Shown: positions 54,104-64,000 of the stretch, piece by piece
How positions within the stretch are numbered: position 1 is the stretch's first letter
Layout: each line of letters starts with the position of its first letter
NCBI RefSeq assembly: GCF_019039035.1
Contig: NZ_JAHNZT010000033.1
Location: 32,890 to 96,889 of the forward strand
Length of the DNA: 64,000 bases
DNA from: Citreicoccus inhibens
GTDB taxonomy: Bacteria; Myxococcota; Myxococcia; Myxococcales; Myxococcaceae
Reading direction: 5' to 3'
Program-made: the position numbers and the translations under genes
Notes under the pieces: generated by a model
Seen by the model: only the letters and a program-made list of their open reading frames with translations
Databases searched by the model: none
What the model was told of the DNA's origin: nothing

Positions 54104-55195
54104 ATGTCGTCGGATGTCCTGGTTGTTCCCACCGCGCCTCGCCGTGAGCGGCGTGGGCCGTTGTTCCGCTGGAGCGCCGTGGGGCTGGTGGCCTTGGGGT
54201 GGGTCCTCGCCCTGGCGGCTTGCACCGAGGCCCGCGGCGCGGCGCCGGGGGCGCATCCCTCGGACGCGGAGCTGCGGCGAACGCTCTCCTCCGAGTCCTA
54301 TGCGGTGACCCAGCAGGGCGCGACGGAGCCGCCCTTCCGCAACGCGTATTGGAACAACCACGAGGAGGGGCTCTACGTGGACGTGGTGAGCGGCGAGCCG
54401 CTCTTCTCCTCGCGCGACAAGTTCGACTCGGGGACGGGCTGGCCCAGCTTCACGCGCCCGGTGGAGGCGTCCCATGTCGTGGAGTCCCGGGACGAGAGCC
54501 TGGGGATGGCGCGGGTGGAGGTGCGCTCGAAGGAAGCGGGCTCGCACCTGGGCCACGTGTTCGAGGACGGGCCGAAGCCACTGGGCCTGCGCTACTGCAT
54601 CAACTCGGCGGCCCTGCGCTTCGTGCCCGTGAGTGCGCTCGCGAAGGAAGGCTATGGCGCGCTGTTGCCGTTGTTCGGTCGCGCGGCGCCAGCGATGGCG
54701 GCGCGCGAGACTGCGCTGCTCGCGGGGGGCTGCTTCTGGGGGATGGAGGACCTCTTGCGCAAGGTGCCGGGCGTCATCTCCACGGAGGTGGGGTACACGG
54801 GCGGCGCACCCACGGGCGCGGCACCGACCTACGCGGACGTGAGCACGGGCCGCACCGGCCATGCGGAGTCGGTGCGCGTGGTGTTCGATCCACGGCTGCT
54901 CACCTACGAGGGGCTCCTGGAGAAGTGGTACTTCCGGATGCACGACCCCACCACGCTCAATCGTCAGGGCAATGACGTGGGCACGCAGTACCGCTCGGCC
55001 ATCTTCACCTTGTCCGATGAGCAGCGGCGCGTGGCCGAGAAGGTTCGAGCGCGCGTGGAGGCCTCTGGCAAGTGGTCGCGGCCGGTCGTGACCCAGATTG
55101 CTCCCGCGGGCGAGTTCACGCCGGCCGAGGAGTACCACCAGGACTACCTGGTGAAACATCCAGGGGGCTACACCTGCCATTACTTGCGCGATTGA
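54104..55195 (+). CDS. msrBA: Lipoprotein MsrB-MsrA methionine sulfoxide reductase fusion
   Basis: A 363-aa lipoprotein (lipobox LAAC, Cys40). Domain order is MsrB (about 54-185; [20 protein letters not shown], active Cys165 in [11 protein letters not shown]) then MsrA (about 203-363; GGCFWGMED, Cys210). Cys358 near the end is the probable MsrA resolving Cys. The MsrB zinc CxxC pairs are absent, as in zinc-free forms. It repairs both methionine sulfoxide epimers in extracytoplasmic proteins. Start ATG 54104 gives the lipoprotein signal. It is 74 bases after the HTTM gene. Confidence 0.93.
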   Translation: MSSDVLVVPTAPRRERRGPLFRWSAVGLVALGWVLALAACTEARGAAPGAHPSDAELRRTLSSESYAVTQQGATEPPFRNAYWNNHEEGLYVDVVSGEPLFSSRDKFDSGTGWPSFTRPVEASHVVESRDESLGMARVEVRSKEAGSHLGHVFEDGPKPLGLRYCINSAALRFVPVSALAKEGYGALLPLFGRAAPAMAARETALLAGGCFWGMEDLLRKVPGVISTEVGYTGGAPTGAAPTYADVSTGRTGHAESVRVVFDPRLLTYEGLLEKWYFRMHDPTTLNRQGNDVGTQYRSAIFTLSDEQRRVAEKVRARVEASGKWSRPVVTQIAPAGEFTPAEEYHQDYLVKHPGGYTCHYLRD

Positions 55196-55281
55196 AGGCT
55201 CCGCCGCGCCCGCTCGAACGCTGTGGCTGTTGGGCGAAGTGGGTTGACGCGGTGTCCGCGGCACGCCTTCATGCCGGCCCG

Positions 55282-56043
55282 ATGAGCACACCCCTCGACT
55301 ATCGACCGGATTTCTCCGCCACGGAGTGGAGCGTGGCCTGGGCTCGGGTATTGGCCCGCCTCACCGAAGCGCAGCGCGAGGTGCTGGCCGCCACCTGGAC
55401 CTTGCCGACGCCGGAGGAGTTCGCGGAGGTGTCACAGGAAGGGCCGGCGCAGTGGCTGAGCGAAGGTGGCAATCCCTCGCTTCAGGCCATGTGGTCGTTG
55501 GCGCTCCGCGAACTGCTGCCCGCGGAGTTGCCCACCGTCACGGTGGAGCAGCGCGAGTGGCGCGAGCCGCGGATTGTCGCCGCGAACGTCATCCTCACCC
55601 AGCCGACGCAGTGGATCGCTCCCGTCGTCTTCCTGGGCTCGGTGCGCGCCGCGCACCCGCTCTTGGACAGGGGCCCGGACTCCTGCGTCACGGTCGTGGG
55701 GGCCTTGTCCGCCCCGGGGCTCTTCACCTCGGGAGACATGCAGTTGCTCGGGGACGTGGACGTGCCGTTCATCGAGGGGAGCGGCAGCAACAACATGCTC
55801 CTGGTGCTGGGGGACGTGCGCTCGCAGGTCATCTTCGAGGAAGGCCATGCGAGCAGTTGGGCCGGGCAGGTCGAGGCGCGAGTCCATGCGACCTTCGCCG
55901 AGTTGCCCGCGACCCAGGAGCAGAAACTCGAGGAGGCGCTGCTCCCGGAGTTCCTGTCCGAGTCCAGGCCCTATCTCGGGCTCGCGACGCAGGCCGCCGC
56001 CGAGGGCCGCGTCGTCCTTCGAGCGCCACCCGAGGGGGAGTGA
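55282..56043 (+). CDS. Hypothetical protein, 253 aa
   Basis: A 253-aa cytoplasmic protein without a signal peptide. The N-terminal half is helical (SVAWARVLARLTEAQREVLAATW). The C-terminal half shows short beta repeats (VTVVGALSAPGLFTSGDMQLLGDVDVPF, NNMLLVLGDVRSQVIFEEGH) recalling polymer-forming or right-handed beta-helix proteins, though that is a pattern guess. The ATG at 55282 lacks a strong ribosome site. Function unknown. It converges with the transhydrogenase. Confidence 0.7.
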   Translation: MSTPLDYRPDFSATEWSVAWARVLARLTEAQREVLAATWTLPTPEEFAEVSQEGPAQWLSEGGNPSLQAMWSLALRELLPAELPTVTVEQREWREPRIVAANVILTQPTQWIAPVVFLGSVRAAHPLLDRGPDSCVTVVGALSAPGLFTSGDMQLLGDVDVPFIEGSGSNNMLLVLGDVRSQVIFEEGHASSWAGQVEARVHATFAELPATQEQKLEEALLPEFLSESRPYLGLATQAAAEGRVVLRAPPEGE

Positions 56044-56103
56044 TTCTCGCTCGGCGCGAGCGCGGCGAGGCGAGGCGATGGGGCGCCTCGCCGCGAGGGC
56101 TCA

Positions 56104-57501
56104 TCAAAACAGACGGTTCACGCCATTGAGGGCGGCCACGCGATAGGCCTCGGCCATGGTGGGGTAGTTGAACGTCGTGTTGATGAAGTAGTCGATGCAG
56201 TTGCCCGGCCCCTCCTGCGACATGATGGCCTGGCCGATGTGGATGATCTCCGAGGCGTTGTCGCCGAAGCAGTGCAGGCCGAGGATCTCCCGCGTCTGAC
56301 GGTGGAAGAGAATCTTCAACATGCCCACCGTGCGGCCGGTGATTTGCGCGCGCGCCAGGCTCTTGAAGAACGCGTGGCCCACTTCGTACGGCACGCCCGC
56401 TTGGGTCAGCTCGCGCTCGGTGCGGCCCAGGCTGCTGATCTCCGGGCTGGTGAAGATGCCCGTGGGGATGTCCTTGACGAGCTTGTGCTCCAGCCGGCCC
56501 TCGACGATGTGCGTGGCGGCGAAGCGGCCCTGGTCGTACGAGGCGCTCGCGAGCGACGGCGCGCCCACCACGTCACCCACCGCGTAGATGTGCGGCACGG
56601 CGGTCTGGTAGGCGTCGTTCACCTGGATGCACCCGCGCGAGTCGGTGGCGATGCCCAGCGACTCCAAGCCCAGGTCTCGGCTGTTGCCCGAGCGTCCGTT
56701 GGCCCACAGGAAGATGTCCGCGCGCAGGCGCTTGCCGCTCTTCAGGTGCAGCACCACGCCGTCATCGCGCGGCTCCACCTGGGCCATCTCCTCCTGGTGT
56801 CGGATGAGCACGCCCTGCTCACGCAGGTGGTACGAGAGCGCGTCCGAGATTTCGTCATCCAGGAACGACAGCAACCGGTCGCGCGTGTTCACCAGGTCCA
56901 CCTTCACGCCGAGCATCCGGAACATGGAGGCGTATTCGCAGCCGATGACTCCCGCGCCGTAGATGATCATCGTCAGCGGCGCGTCGCGCAGCGCGAGGAT
57001 GGTGTCCGAGTCGAAGACGCGCGGGTGATTGAAGTCCACGCCAGGGGGCCGGTAAGGCTGCGAGCCCGTGGCGATGACGAAGGACCTGGCGGCGAGCAGC
57101 TCGCTGGAGCCGCGCGGATCCGAGACCTCCACCGTGTGCGCGTCCTTGAAGCGGGCGCGGCCCACGACGAGGTCCACGCGGTTGCGCTCGTAGAAGGTGG
57201 TGCGCAGCTGCACCTGGCGAGACACCACGGACGTGGCCGCGCGCAGCAGGTCCTTGAACGGGGTGTGGCGCGCCAGCTCGGTGCGCAGGTGCGGATGGTC
57301 CTGCTGCACATCCATCAGGCGCTGGATGGCATGGCGCAGCGCCTTGGAGGGAATGGTCGCGGTGTGAGTGCAGGCCCCGCCCACCAGGGGGCGCTGCTCC
57401 ACGGTGCAGACCTTGCGGCCCGACTTCACCGCCTTCATCGAGGCGCCTTCACCACCAGGGCCCGAGCCGAGGATGACCACGTCGAACTGCCGTACGCTCA
57501 T
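56104..57501 (-). CDS. sthA: Soluble pyridine nucleotide transhydrogenase
   Basis: A 465-aa flavoprotein of the SthA/dihydrolipoamide-dehydrogenase family that equilibrates NADPH and NAD+. FAD motif GSGPGGEG, the SthA-typical [16 protein letters not shown] (a lone Cys instead of the Cys-x4-Cys disulfide of the dehydrogenases), NAD(P) motif [14 protein letters not shown], and FAD-binding [27 protein letters not shown] and [21 protein letters not shown] match SthA. The start was placed at the ATG at 57501; an ATG 12 bases upstream sits behind GAGGAG with poor spacing. Confidence 0.95.
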   Translation of the reverse strand: MSVRQFDVVILGSGPGGEGASMKAVKSGRKVCTVEQRPLVGGACTHTATIPSKALRHAIQRLMDVQQDHPHLRTELARHTPFKDLLRAATSVVSRQVQLRTTFYERNRVDLVVGRARFKDAHTVEVSDPRGSSELLAARSFVIATGSQPYRPPGVDFNHPRVFDSDTILALRDAPLTMIIYGAGVIGCEYASMFRMLGVKVDLVNTRDRLLSFLDDEISDALSYHLREQGVLIRHQEEMAQVEPRDDGVVLHLKSGKRLRADIFLWANGRSGNSRDLGLESLGIATDSRGCIQVNDAYQTAVPHIYAVGDVVGAPSLASASYDQGRFAATHIVEGRLEHKLVKDIPTGIFTSPEISSLGRTERELTQAGVPYEVGHAFFKSLARAQITGRTVGMLKILFHRQTREILGLHCFGDNASEIIHIGQAIMSQEGPGNCIDYFINTTFNYPTMAEAYRVAALNGVNRLF

Positions 57502-57595
57502 GTCCCCGAGCATTTCTCCTCGCTGGCGACTTGGAAAGAAACATCCGGTGGGGGTGTCGTTTGGGTGAGCGGAGAGGCGGTATGCTCGCCGGGAC

Positions 57596-60500
57596 ATGAT
57601 TTGCCTTGTTTGTGCGCGCGTTCGTGAGGAGGGGCCTGGGGGGGCCTGCCTCGAGTGTGGCGCTGTCCTCGTGCCCCTCTCCGAACCGCACCTCGACCAC
57701 GTCGTGCAGGGGCGGCTCCTTCGCCACATTGGCCAGTGGCAGGCCGAGGGGTTGCTGTCTCCGGGCCTCGCGGACCGCCTGGAGACGGCGGTTCGCGCTC
57801 CCCATGTGCCGACTGTGTCGGTTGTTTCCGTGGAGGTCCCGCCCCCTCCTGAGCCGGATGCGGCCCAACAAGTGGAGGCCTGGGCGGAGGGCGTGGCGGC
57901 CTCGTTGAAGCGGTCGGAGGGCTGGGGGTTGGGGTGGGGCGCGGCGCTCGCCCGGACGCTGGAAGAGGCGGCGCGCGAGGAGCGGGAGCAGGCGGCGCGC
58001 AAGGCGGCGGCTCGGACCGCTGGCGAAGAAGAGGACGGGAGCGAGGGGGACCTGGGGCTGGCGCTGGGCGCGGGCTCGGCGCTCTACGCGAGCGGGGACT
58101 CGGGCGCGTTGGGGGGTGGGCTCGAAGCGGTGGTGGCGCTCGACGACTTGCCGGTGGGGCGAGGCGGGCGCGAAGAGGGTGCGCCTCGGCTTCACGAATA
58201 CATCTGGTGGTTCCTGGGCGCGGTGCTGGTGCTGGGCGGTTCGCTCATGGGCGTGCGCGAGGCGTGGCGCGCGTTGGGCGGGGCTCCGCGCCAGCTCTTG
58301 GTGACGGGCGCGCTGCTCGGCTACCACGCGGCCTTCATCGGGTTGGGGCGGTTCCTGGGCCGGCGCTCGCTGTCCGCCGCGCGCATCCTCGCGGGCATTG
58401 GATTGGCGTTGTTGCCCGTCGTGTTCGTCGCGCTCGCGGCGCTGGTGGAGCTGTCTCCCGGGCTGGGGGTGGCCGTGGCGCTCGGGTGCGCGGGGTTGGC
58501 GCTCGTCCCGATGCGGACCGCGGGGCGCTTGCTGCACGGGGTGTCCACCGCGTCGTTGGCGATCGCGCTCGTGCCGTCGCTGCTCGCGGGGCTGCCGTTG
58601 ATGCGCTGGGGTGAGGCGCCCGTGGCGCGAGCGCTCTGTGCGTGCGTGGGCGTGGGGGCGCTCGCCGTCACGGTGTGGCGGGAACGACGTCGAGGCCTCG
58701 AGCGGGCCTCGTGGGTCAGCGTGGGGGCCGCGCTCTATGGGGCGGTGTGTCTGGGCCTCTTCGTCGTGGCGAGCGCGCCCTCGGGCTTCCAGGCGCTGGC
58801 TCCAGGAGGGCTCCTGTTCGCGAACATGACGCTGTGGGCGATGCTGCTCGCCGCCGTCGTGGCCGTGGCCGCGAGCCTGGAGTCGGTGCGCGCCGCGCAT
58901 CCTCGCGCCGGGCCGGTGTTCGAGACGCTGGCGCATGCGGGGCTGGCCAGTGGGGCGCTGGCGGGCGCACTGGGCGCGTTCTCGTGTGCGGCGGGCGCGG
59001 ACCTGCGCGTGGATGTCGCCTCGGTGATGGCGCCGGCGCTGGCCGCGGCGGTGTACTTCCTGTGTGAGATTCGTCGCCGCGCGCTCATCCACGCGGGCGT
59101 GTTGGCCGTGCTGCTCACGGGGGGACTCGCGGCGCGGCTGGTGACGCCCTGGGCGGTGGATGGGTGGCTGGCGGGCGTGGGCGTGGCGGCGGCGGGGCTG
59201 ATGCTCGTGGCCCGTGCCACGTCGGCGCAGGGCCCGCGCGTCCGGCTGTTGACGTGGAGCCTCGTCGTGTCGGTCGCGATGGTGCCCGCGTTCGCGGTGC
59301 TGGCCTCGGGCTGGGATGCCGTGTGGTTCGCGCCTCGGTGGGTGACGGGGCTGGCCATCGCCGGCGCCGCGCACGCCGCGGGGGGGTGGCGTTGGCGTGG
59401 GCTCCATGTCGTGGGCGCGGTGGCGTTGTGGCTGGGCGTGCTGGCCGCGCTGTCGGGGGAGGCCGCGGGGCCGGGCGTGCTGGTGCTGCTGGGCGCGGGG
59501 TATGGGCTCGTGGGGCTGGTGCAAGCCGCGTGGGCCCGCCGCGCCGTGGGGAGCGGGCATGCGCTGGTTCCGCTGGAGGATGTGTCGCTGGGCTTCACCC
59601 TCGCCGCGGTGGTGGGCGCGGTGTGGGGGCGCGGCTCGGGGCTCCCTGTCGTCGCCGCACATCTCCTGCCGTCCTGGGACGCGCTCGTCGCGTGCGCGGT
59701 CCCCGGCTTCGCGGCGCTCGTCCTCTTCCTCCGACTGCGCCGCGACGCGAGCCGACTGGTGTCCTTCGCCGCGGCCTCGGCGCTCGCGTTGGCGGTGTCG
59801 CGGGGCGCGGGCGCGGCGCTGGCCGCTTCACGTGGCGTGGGCGAAGGTCTGGCGGGGGACGATGGCGTCGTGGGCCCTGGCGCGCTGTCGGCGCTCATCG
59901 CCGCGGCGATGGCCCTGGCGTTCGCGCTCGTCGCGGCCGGGCGCGGTCGTGAGGCGCATGCGCCGGGGACCCCCGCGAGCAAGGGGCGTCAGGTGTTGGG
60001 CGCGCTGCCGCTGCCCTGGGGCGCCCGGGGACGGATGCTGCTCACGGATGGTTTCGCCGCCGCGGCGTTCATCCAAGCGGGGCTCGCCGCGCTGGCCCTG
60101 CTGCCGTGGCTGCTCGCGCCGGTCGCCGCCGAGCGTTCCACGTTCCTGCTGACGGGTGGCTTGCTCACGGTGGCCGCGCTCGTGGCGTTCGTGTCGCGAG
60201 GCTTCGTCTCGTATGCGATGCGCGGTTCGGTGGCGACGCTCGCGGTGGTCGCGGGCTTCATGGCGCTCACGGCGCTCGTGCTTCGTGCGGGACGGCCGTT
60301 GCCGCCGGATGTCGTCGCGTGGAGGCAGACCCTGGTGGGGCTGGGGCTGTGGGGCGTGGCGCTGGCGACGCGGCGATGGGGACCCGCGCTGGCGCGTCGA
60401 CTGGAGAGCCCCACGCACGGTCCGCTGTATCACGGCGTACCCCATGCGGGCGTGGCGGTGCTGGCGCTCGTTCTGCTGCAGACGGCAGCGCGTCTGTCCT

Positions 60501-62704
60501 ATCCGGAGCCAACGCGCGCGCTCGCGCTGGTGCCGCCGCTCCTGCTGCTGGGGCCGGCGGTGCTCGCGATGCTGCTCGCGGTGTCGTTCCGCGCGGCGGG
60601 GCTCGCGCGGGTCTCGCTGTGGCTGGGCCTGCCCGGTGCCGCGCTCTGGTGCGCGCAGGGGGGAGTGGGGGGCGTGCCTTTGATGGCGCTCGACCCTCCC
60701 GGGGGGCAGTGGGCCTCCGCGCTGGCGGTGGCCGCGTCGGATGGGGCGCTGGGCTGGCTCGAGCCGCGAGCGTGGCTGGCTCCGGGGGCTACGCCCGCGG
60801 GCCTGTGGTTGCGCGCGCTCCTCGGCGTGTCGCTCGCGGGGGGGGCCTACGCGGTCGCGGCGGTCGTCGTGGCGCACGTGAACTCCTGGCGCCACGCGCT
60901 CGCGCGTCTGCTGGCGCCCCGGATGGTGGTGCTACCCGGGCCCATCCTGGAGGTCCTGCGCGAGGCCTCGCTCCTCGCGGTGGTGCTCGTGGCCCTCGCG
61001 GCGTTCTTCCAGCCCGGCCTGGGCTCGGCCGGCGTGGTGTTCCTCACGGGCGCCATGCTCCTGTGGGGACAAGCGCCCCGGGCGGGCCGCACCGTGCTGG
61101 GCGTGGGCTTCATCCTGCTGGTGCACGCGCAGGCGCATCGCGCGGAGTTCTTCGCGTCCTGGCCGGGCCCGGTGCTCGTGCTGATGGCGCTCGCGGTGGT
61201 GGCGGGTGCGCCGTGGCGGGTGCGCCGGCGAGGACTGTCCGAGAGCGCGACGCGCGTGCGCATCCAGCTCTCCGTCCTCCCGTTCCTCGGCGTGGCCGGT
61301 GTCTACGCGCTGGCGGCGGGAGGCACGCCGTCGCCGACGTTCGCGGTGCCGCAGCTGTTGTGGGAGGCGGTGCTCAGCGTCCTGCTCGGGAGGTGGTTCC
61401 CTTTCATCGCGCTGCCTGCGTCCCTGGCGCTGCTCGCGGTGACGGTGTTCGTCGCGGCGCGGCCGTGGCGTGGGGCCTTCGCCACGGGGATGGCGGCGGT
61501 GGCGGCGATGGTGGCGGGGAGCGCCGGGGTCGCCGCGGTCACGACGTTCCTCACCGCGCGGCTCGCGGCGCTTGCGCCATCGAGCTACCTGGAGTGGGTG
61601 GCCCAGCGCGGCGCGGCGCTGTCGTTGGCGGCCACGGTGGGCGTCCTCGCGCTCCACGTCGCGCACCGGCTGCTGCGCACGCGGCGCGAGGACCTGTCGA
61701 CGGGACTGGGCTGGGGCCGCGATGCGGGCCTCCTCCTCATGGGCTTCTTGCTGGCGGGCGGCGCGGCGAGCGGCAGGGCGTCGGTGGATTCGCTGCCGCT
61801 GTCCATGGGCGCCATCGGGCTCGCGGTGGGCGTGGCGCTGCACTGCGCGTGGCGTGAGCACACCGGACGCCATGTCTACTTCGTGCAGACCGCCGTGGTG
61901 GGCATCTACGCGCTCGTGCGCCACCTGTACGCGCCCGGACTGAGCCCGGAATCGGATGCGCTCTTCGCGCTCCTGCTCGGCTTCGTGCTGGTGGGCGTGA
62001 CGGTGCTGGCGCGCCGCGCGGGCGTTCGGCCCGTGGCGGAGGCGACGCGGCGCTTCGCGGCGCTCCTCCCCGTGGGCATGGCGTGGGTGTTGCCGGGCGA
62101 TGCGACGGCGCACGCGGCGCTGCTCGCGGCGGGCTCGGGCCTCTTGTACGCGGCGTTGGGCGCGCTGGAGCGCAGCCGTCTGTTCGGCGCGTTCGCGGCG
62201 GCGGCGACCAACCTGTCGCTGCTGGTGGGCGCGCTCGCGTTCGGACTGGAGGGCCTGGAAATCTACCTGGCGCCGCTCGGCCTGCTGCTCCTGATGTTGG
62301 GGCAGCTCTTCGCGTCCAGCTTGCCGCAGGCCGCGCGCAACGCGGTGCGAGTGCTCGGAGGGTTGCTGCTCTATGTCCCCGCCGCGGCGCGGCTGTCGCT
62401 CAGCGTGGGCGCCTCGCCGGATGGCACCGCCGCGCTCGTCTTCGGGGGCGTGTGTTTGCTGGGCGTGGTGGCGGGGATGGCCCTGCGGATCCGCGCCTAT
62501 CTGGCGATGGGCACGCTCTTCCTCACGCTCGACGTGGCGGTGAACGTGCTGGACGCGGGCCTGAGAGACCACCGCGTGGGCTTCCTGGTGATGACGCTCG
62601 CGGGGCTCACCATCGTCGGTGGGCGCGTGCTGGCCACGGTGCGGCGCCAGGAGTGGGAGCGTTGGGTCCTGGGCATGCGCGCGCGGCTGAGTGGCTGGGA
62701 TTGA
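57596..62704 (+). CDS. Very large polytopic membrane protein (1702 aa), DUF2157-like
   Basis: A 1702-aa protein with a zinc-ribbon-like N-terminus (Cys3, 6, 18, 21: CLVC...CLEC) and a helical pair typical of DUF2157-like domains ([19 protein letters not shown]). After about 200 residues come dozens of Ala/Leu/Gly/Val-rich segments, roughly 40 to 50 putative TM helices. No catalytic motif, and the repeats look unlike a transporter. Similar giant membrane proteins occur in myxobacteria with unknown function. It is probably embedded in the inner membrane. A hairpin follows eight bases after the stop. Confidence 0.88.
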   Translation: MICLVCARVREEGPGGACLECGAVLVPLSEPHLDHVVQGRLLRHIGQWQAEGLLSPGLADRLETAVRAPHVPTVSVVSVEVPPPPEPDAAQQVEAWAEGVAASLKRSEGWGLGWGAALARTLEEAAREEREQAARKAAARTAGEEEDGSEGDLGLALGAGSALYASGDSGALGGGLEAVVALDDLPVGRGGREEGAPRLHEYIWWFLGAVLVLGGSLMGVREAWRALGGAPRQLLVTGALLGYHAAFIGLGRFLGRRSLSAARILAGIGLALLPVVFVALAALVELSPGLGVAVALGCAGLALVPMRTAGRLLHGVSTASLAIALVPSLLAGLPLMRWGEAPVARALCACVGVGALAVTVWRERRRGLERASWVSVGAALYGAVCLGLFVVASAPSGFQALAPGGLLFANMTLWAMLLAAVVAVAASLESVRAAHPRAGPVFETLAHAGLASGALAGALGAFSCAAGADLRVDVASVMAPALAAAVYFLCEIRRRALIHAGVLAVLLTGGLAARLVTPWAVDGWLAGVGVAAAGLMLVARATSAQGPRVRLLTWSLVVSVAMVPAFAVLASGWDAVWFAPRWVTGLAIAGAAHAAGGWRWRGLHVVGAVALWLGVLAALSGEAAGPGVLVLLGAGYGLVGLVQAAWARRAVGSGHALVPLEDVSLGFTLAAVVGAVWGRGSGLPVVAAHLLPSWDALVACAVPGFAALVLFLRLRRDASRLVSFAAASALALAVSRGAGAALAASRGVGEGLAGDDGVVGPGALSALIAAAMALAFALVAAGRGREAHAPGTPASKGRQVLGALPLPWGARGRMLLTDGFAAAAFIQAGLAALALLPWLLAPVAAERSTFLLTGGLLTVAALVAFVSRGFVSYAMRGSVATLAVVAGFMALTALVLRAGRPLPPDVVAWRQTLVGLGLWGVALATRRWGPALARRLESPTHGPLYHGVPHAGVAVLALVLLQTAARLSYPEPTRALALVPPLLLLGPAVLAMLLAVSFRAAGLARVSLWLGLPGAALWCAQGGVGGVPLMALDPPGGQWASALAVAASDGALGWLEPRAWLAPGATPAGLWLRALLGVSLAGGAYAVAAVVVAHVNSWRHALARLLAPRMVVLPGPILEVLREASLLAVVLVALAAFFQPGLGSAGVVFLTGAMLLWGQAPRAGRTVLGVGFILLVHAQAHRAEFFASWPGPVLVLMALAVVAGAPWRVRRRGLSESATRVRIQLSVLPFLGVAGVYALAAGGTPSPTFAVPQLLWEAVLSVLLGRWFPFIALPASLALLAVTVFVAARPWRGAFATGMAAVAAMVAGSAGVAAVTTFLTARLAALAPSSYLEWVAQRGAALSLAATVGVLALHVAHRLLRTRREDLSTGLGWGRDAGLLLMGFLLAGGAASGRASVDSLPLSMGAIGLAVGVALHCAWREHTGRHVYFVQTAVVGIYALVRHLYAPGLSPESDALFALLLGFVLVGVTVLARRAGVRPVAEATRRFAALLPVGMAWVLPGDATAHAALLAAGSGLLYAALGALERSRLFGAFAAAATNLSLLVGALAFGLEGLEIYLAPLGLLLLMLGQLFASSLPQAARNAVRVLGGLLLYVPAAARLSLSVGASPDGTAALVFGGVCLLGVVAGMALRIRAYLAMGTLFLTLDVAVNVLDAGLRDHRVGFLVMTLAGLTIVGGRVLATVRRQEWERWVLGMRARLSGWD

Positions 62705-62711
62705 GTACCGC

Positions 62712-62743
62712 GCCCGCCGGGGCGCGCGGGGCCTCCGGCGGGC
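62712..62743 (+). terminator. 9-bp hairpin after the giant membrane-protein gene
   Basis: GCCCGCCGG (62712-62720) and CCGGCGGGC (62735-62743) with a 14-base loop that itself is GC-rich. Starts eight bases past the stop. No U-run. Confidence 0.55.
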
Positions 62744-62908
62744 GGCGTGGCGCGCCGGGCTACTCCGCGCATCGGGTTCGTGACGGGTTCTGCTACATCG
62801 GGCTCGGCGGTGTGAAACAGAAAAACATCGTCTACTTGTTTTGCGGGCTATGCGCTGTGTGTCAGGCGCCGTAGGCTGCTCGCCCCCCTGTCGCATGTGG
62901 AGGTCTCG

Positions 62909-63736
62909 ATGAGCCGGTGGAACCAGAGTCGTCATGCATTGAAGTGGATGGCCGTGGTGGCGTGGATGGCGGGCTGTGGTGGTGCGTCGTCGTCCGTGGA
63001 CAGCGTGGAGCTGCAGGGCGCGGACGAGAGCGTGGGCACGACCCAGAGCGCGCTCACGGTGTGCGTCACGCCGGGCTCGAATCTCCAGACGACGACGGGC
63101 CTGAACCTGCGCAGCGGCCCCGCGACGACCTACGGCATCCTGCTGACCATGCCGGACGCGGCCATCGCGACCGAGGCGGGTGACGGCTGTCCCTCCAGCG
63201 GTTGGTACAAGGTGACCTACAGCGGCGTGACGGGCTGGGCCTCGGGCACGTACCTCAACCAGGTGTCCGGGTCCTCCACCGTGCGCGACGCGGCGGTGGC
63301 GCGCGCGACGGGCGCGATGGGCTTCTCGTATTGGTGGGGCCACGGCGCGTGGAAGCCGGGGCAGGCGGCGGGCTCGTGCGCGGGTGATTGCCCCAGCTGT
63401 ACGCACACCGGCTCGTATGGCGCGGACTGCTCGGGCTTCCTCGCCAAGGTCTGGGTGGTGCCCAGCACGAACTCCACCATGTCGACGGACTCGCACCCCT
63501 ACAGCACGGTGAGCTTCAACTCGGACACCACGCAGTGGAGCACCATCGCGCGGGAGAGCCTGCTGACGGCGGACGCGCTCGTCTACAACATCGACGGCGC
63601 GGGCCACATCTTCCTCTACGAGTCGGGAGATGGCTGGGGCAACATGTGGGCCTACGAGTGCAAGGGCTGCGCGTACGGCTGCGTGCACAACCTGCGCACC
63701 GCCAACACCACGTATCACGCCATCCGCCACTACTGA
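62909..63736 (+). CDS. SH3 / NlpC-P60-like lipoprotein
   Basis: A 275-aa lipoprotein (lipobox WMAGC, Cys23). An SH3b-like domain (about 50-120: LNLRSGPATTYGILLTMPD, GWYKVTYSGVTGWAS) precedes an NlpC/P60-like papain-fold region with candidate catalytic Cys174 (YGADCSGF) and His233 (GAGHIFLYE). Cys-rich inserts (CAGDCPSC, CKGCAYGC) look specific. It may cleave cell-wall peptides. I chose the ATG at 62909, five bases after GGAGG; a GTG 12 bases earlier is possible. Confidence 0.85.
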   Translation: MSRWNQSRHALKWMAVVAWMAGCGGASSSVDSVELQGADESVGTTQSALTVCVTPGSNLQTTTGLNLRSGPATTYGILLTMPDAAIATEAGDGCPSSGWYKVTYSGVTGWASGTYLNQVSGSSTVRDAAVARATGAMGFSYWWGHGAWKPGQAAGSCAGDCPSCTHTGSYGADCSGFLAKVWVVPSTNSTMSTDSHPYSTVSFNSDTTQWSTIARESLLTADALVYNIDGAGHIFLYESGDGWGNMWAYECKGCAYGCVHNLRTANTTYHAIRHY

Positions 63737-63762
63737 GCCTCGGCGGAAACGGAGGAATGCCG

Positions 63763-64000
63763 GTGCGACAGCGCGGGGTCATCATCCTGGGAGTCATCAT
63801 TCTCGTGTGCGCCGTGGCGGCGTGGCGGTGGCGCGCGGGAGATGGACACGCCCAGAAGGACGCCTCGTCGGCGGTCGCGCCGGACGCTCCCGGTGCAGCG
63901 CGCGCCCCGAGCGCCTCGCCGGGGGGACGCGGCGCGGGTGGCGCGGTCGCGGTCCCCGGCGCGGGTGCGGCGCAGGCTCCCGCGCCTGCCGCCGCGCGCC
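63763..64000 (+). CDS. N-terminal part of an exported or membrane-anchored protein, cut by window end
   Basis: An open frame runs off the end of the window. From a GTG at 63763 (GGAGG seven bases upstream at 63751-63755; an ATG at 63757 is too close to it) the protein reads VRQRGVIILGVIILVCAVAAWRW, a single TM anchor, then a Pro/Ala/Gly-rich linker. It starts 26 bases after the preceding stop, so it is probably in the same operon. The domain beyond the linker is not visible, so no function is assigned. Confidence 0.6.
   Translation, partial: MRQRGVIILGVIILVCAVAAWRWRAGDGHAQKDASSAVAPDAPGAARAPSASPGGRGAGGAVAVPGAGAAQAPAPAAAR

Noticed and set aside
60932..63730. A long minus-strand open frame opposite the giant membrane protein
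   Set aside because: Arg/His/Ala-rich composition typical of antisense frames in high-GC DNA; it also runs through the SH3/NlpC gene.

Overview
The window is about 64 kb of very GC-rich DNA with dense, short-spaced genes, many secreted lipoproteins, kinase-like and caspase-like proteins, beta-propellers and a degraded NRPS. That profile fits a myxobacterium of the Myxococcus/Corallococcus/Cystobacter type. This is inference from gene content; no rRNA or other taxonomic marker is present. I saw no tRNA, rRNA, CRISPR array or insertion sequence.

Layout: 0.2-6.2 kb holds a small conserved protein, a K+-dependent type membrane pyrophosphatase (hppA), a pseudokinase, a trypsin-like lipoprotein and a truncated ABC permease. 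6.4-9.2 kb holds an RluA-type pseudouridine synthase and a nitric-oxide detoxification operon (truncated globin, ferredoxin-type reductase, NsrR) with a recognisable NsrR operator. 9.4-20 kb holds a nucleoside hydrolase, two beta-propeller proteins, a DNRLRE lipoprotein, an M28 peptidase operon, a TIGR03118 protein, a cupredoxin and a GNAT acetyltransferase. 20-32.5 kb holds a SUV3-like RNA helicase, an Lgt-like protein lacking key residues, small secreted proteins, a TPR-like protein, a VOC protein, an Ig-like lipoprotein, a caspase fused to a probable beta-barrel, and a PrxQ/BCP peroxiredoxin. 32.5-38 kb looks accessory: an SDR, a serine hydrolase, an NRPS scar (C, A and TE fragments) and a tandem pair of Imm5-like putative immunity genes.

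37.5-43 kb holds a BP74-like protein, thioredoxin, a VOC protein, a deaminase, and an MbnP/MbnH-type copper-protein/di-heme pair. 42.3-48.1 kb holds a LysR regulator convergent with a DUF1275 / alginate-export porin / amidohydrolase / XapX / isochorismatase-type hydrolase group. 48.4-51.8 kb holds a two-gene secreted operon with a large endonuclease/exonuclease/phosphatase-fold protein. 52.1-54.0 kb is the most interesting part: a Gly/Leu-rich Cys-flanked peptide precursor, then a perfect hairpin, then a single-TM protein and an HTTM/SdpB-like membrane protein, which resembles an Sdp-type peptide toxin operon. 54.1-64 kb holds a lipoprotein MsrB-MsrA fusion, an unknown protein, soluble transhydrogenase, a 1702-residue membrane protein, an SH3/NlpC-like lipoprotein and a partial gene at the edge.

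How they work together: the NO operon, peroxiredoxin, MsrBA, thioredoxin and transhydrogenase form a scattered redox-defence theme. The MbnPH pair and the cupredoxin point to copper handling. The NRPS scar, immunity pair and Sdp-like operon point to past and present antagonism between bacteria.
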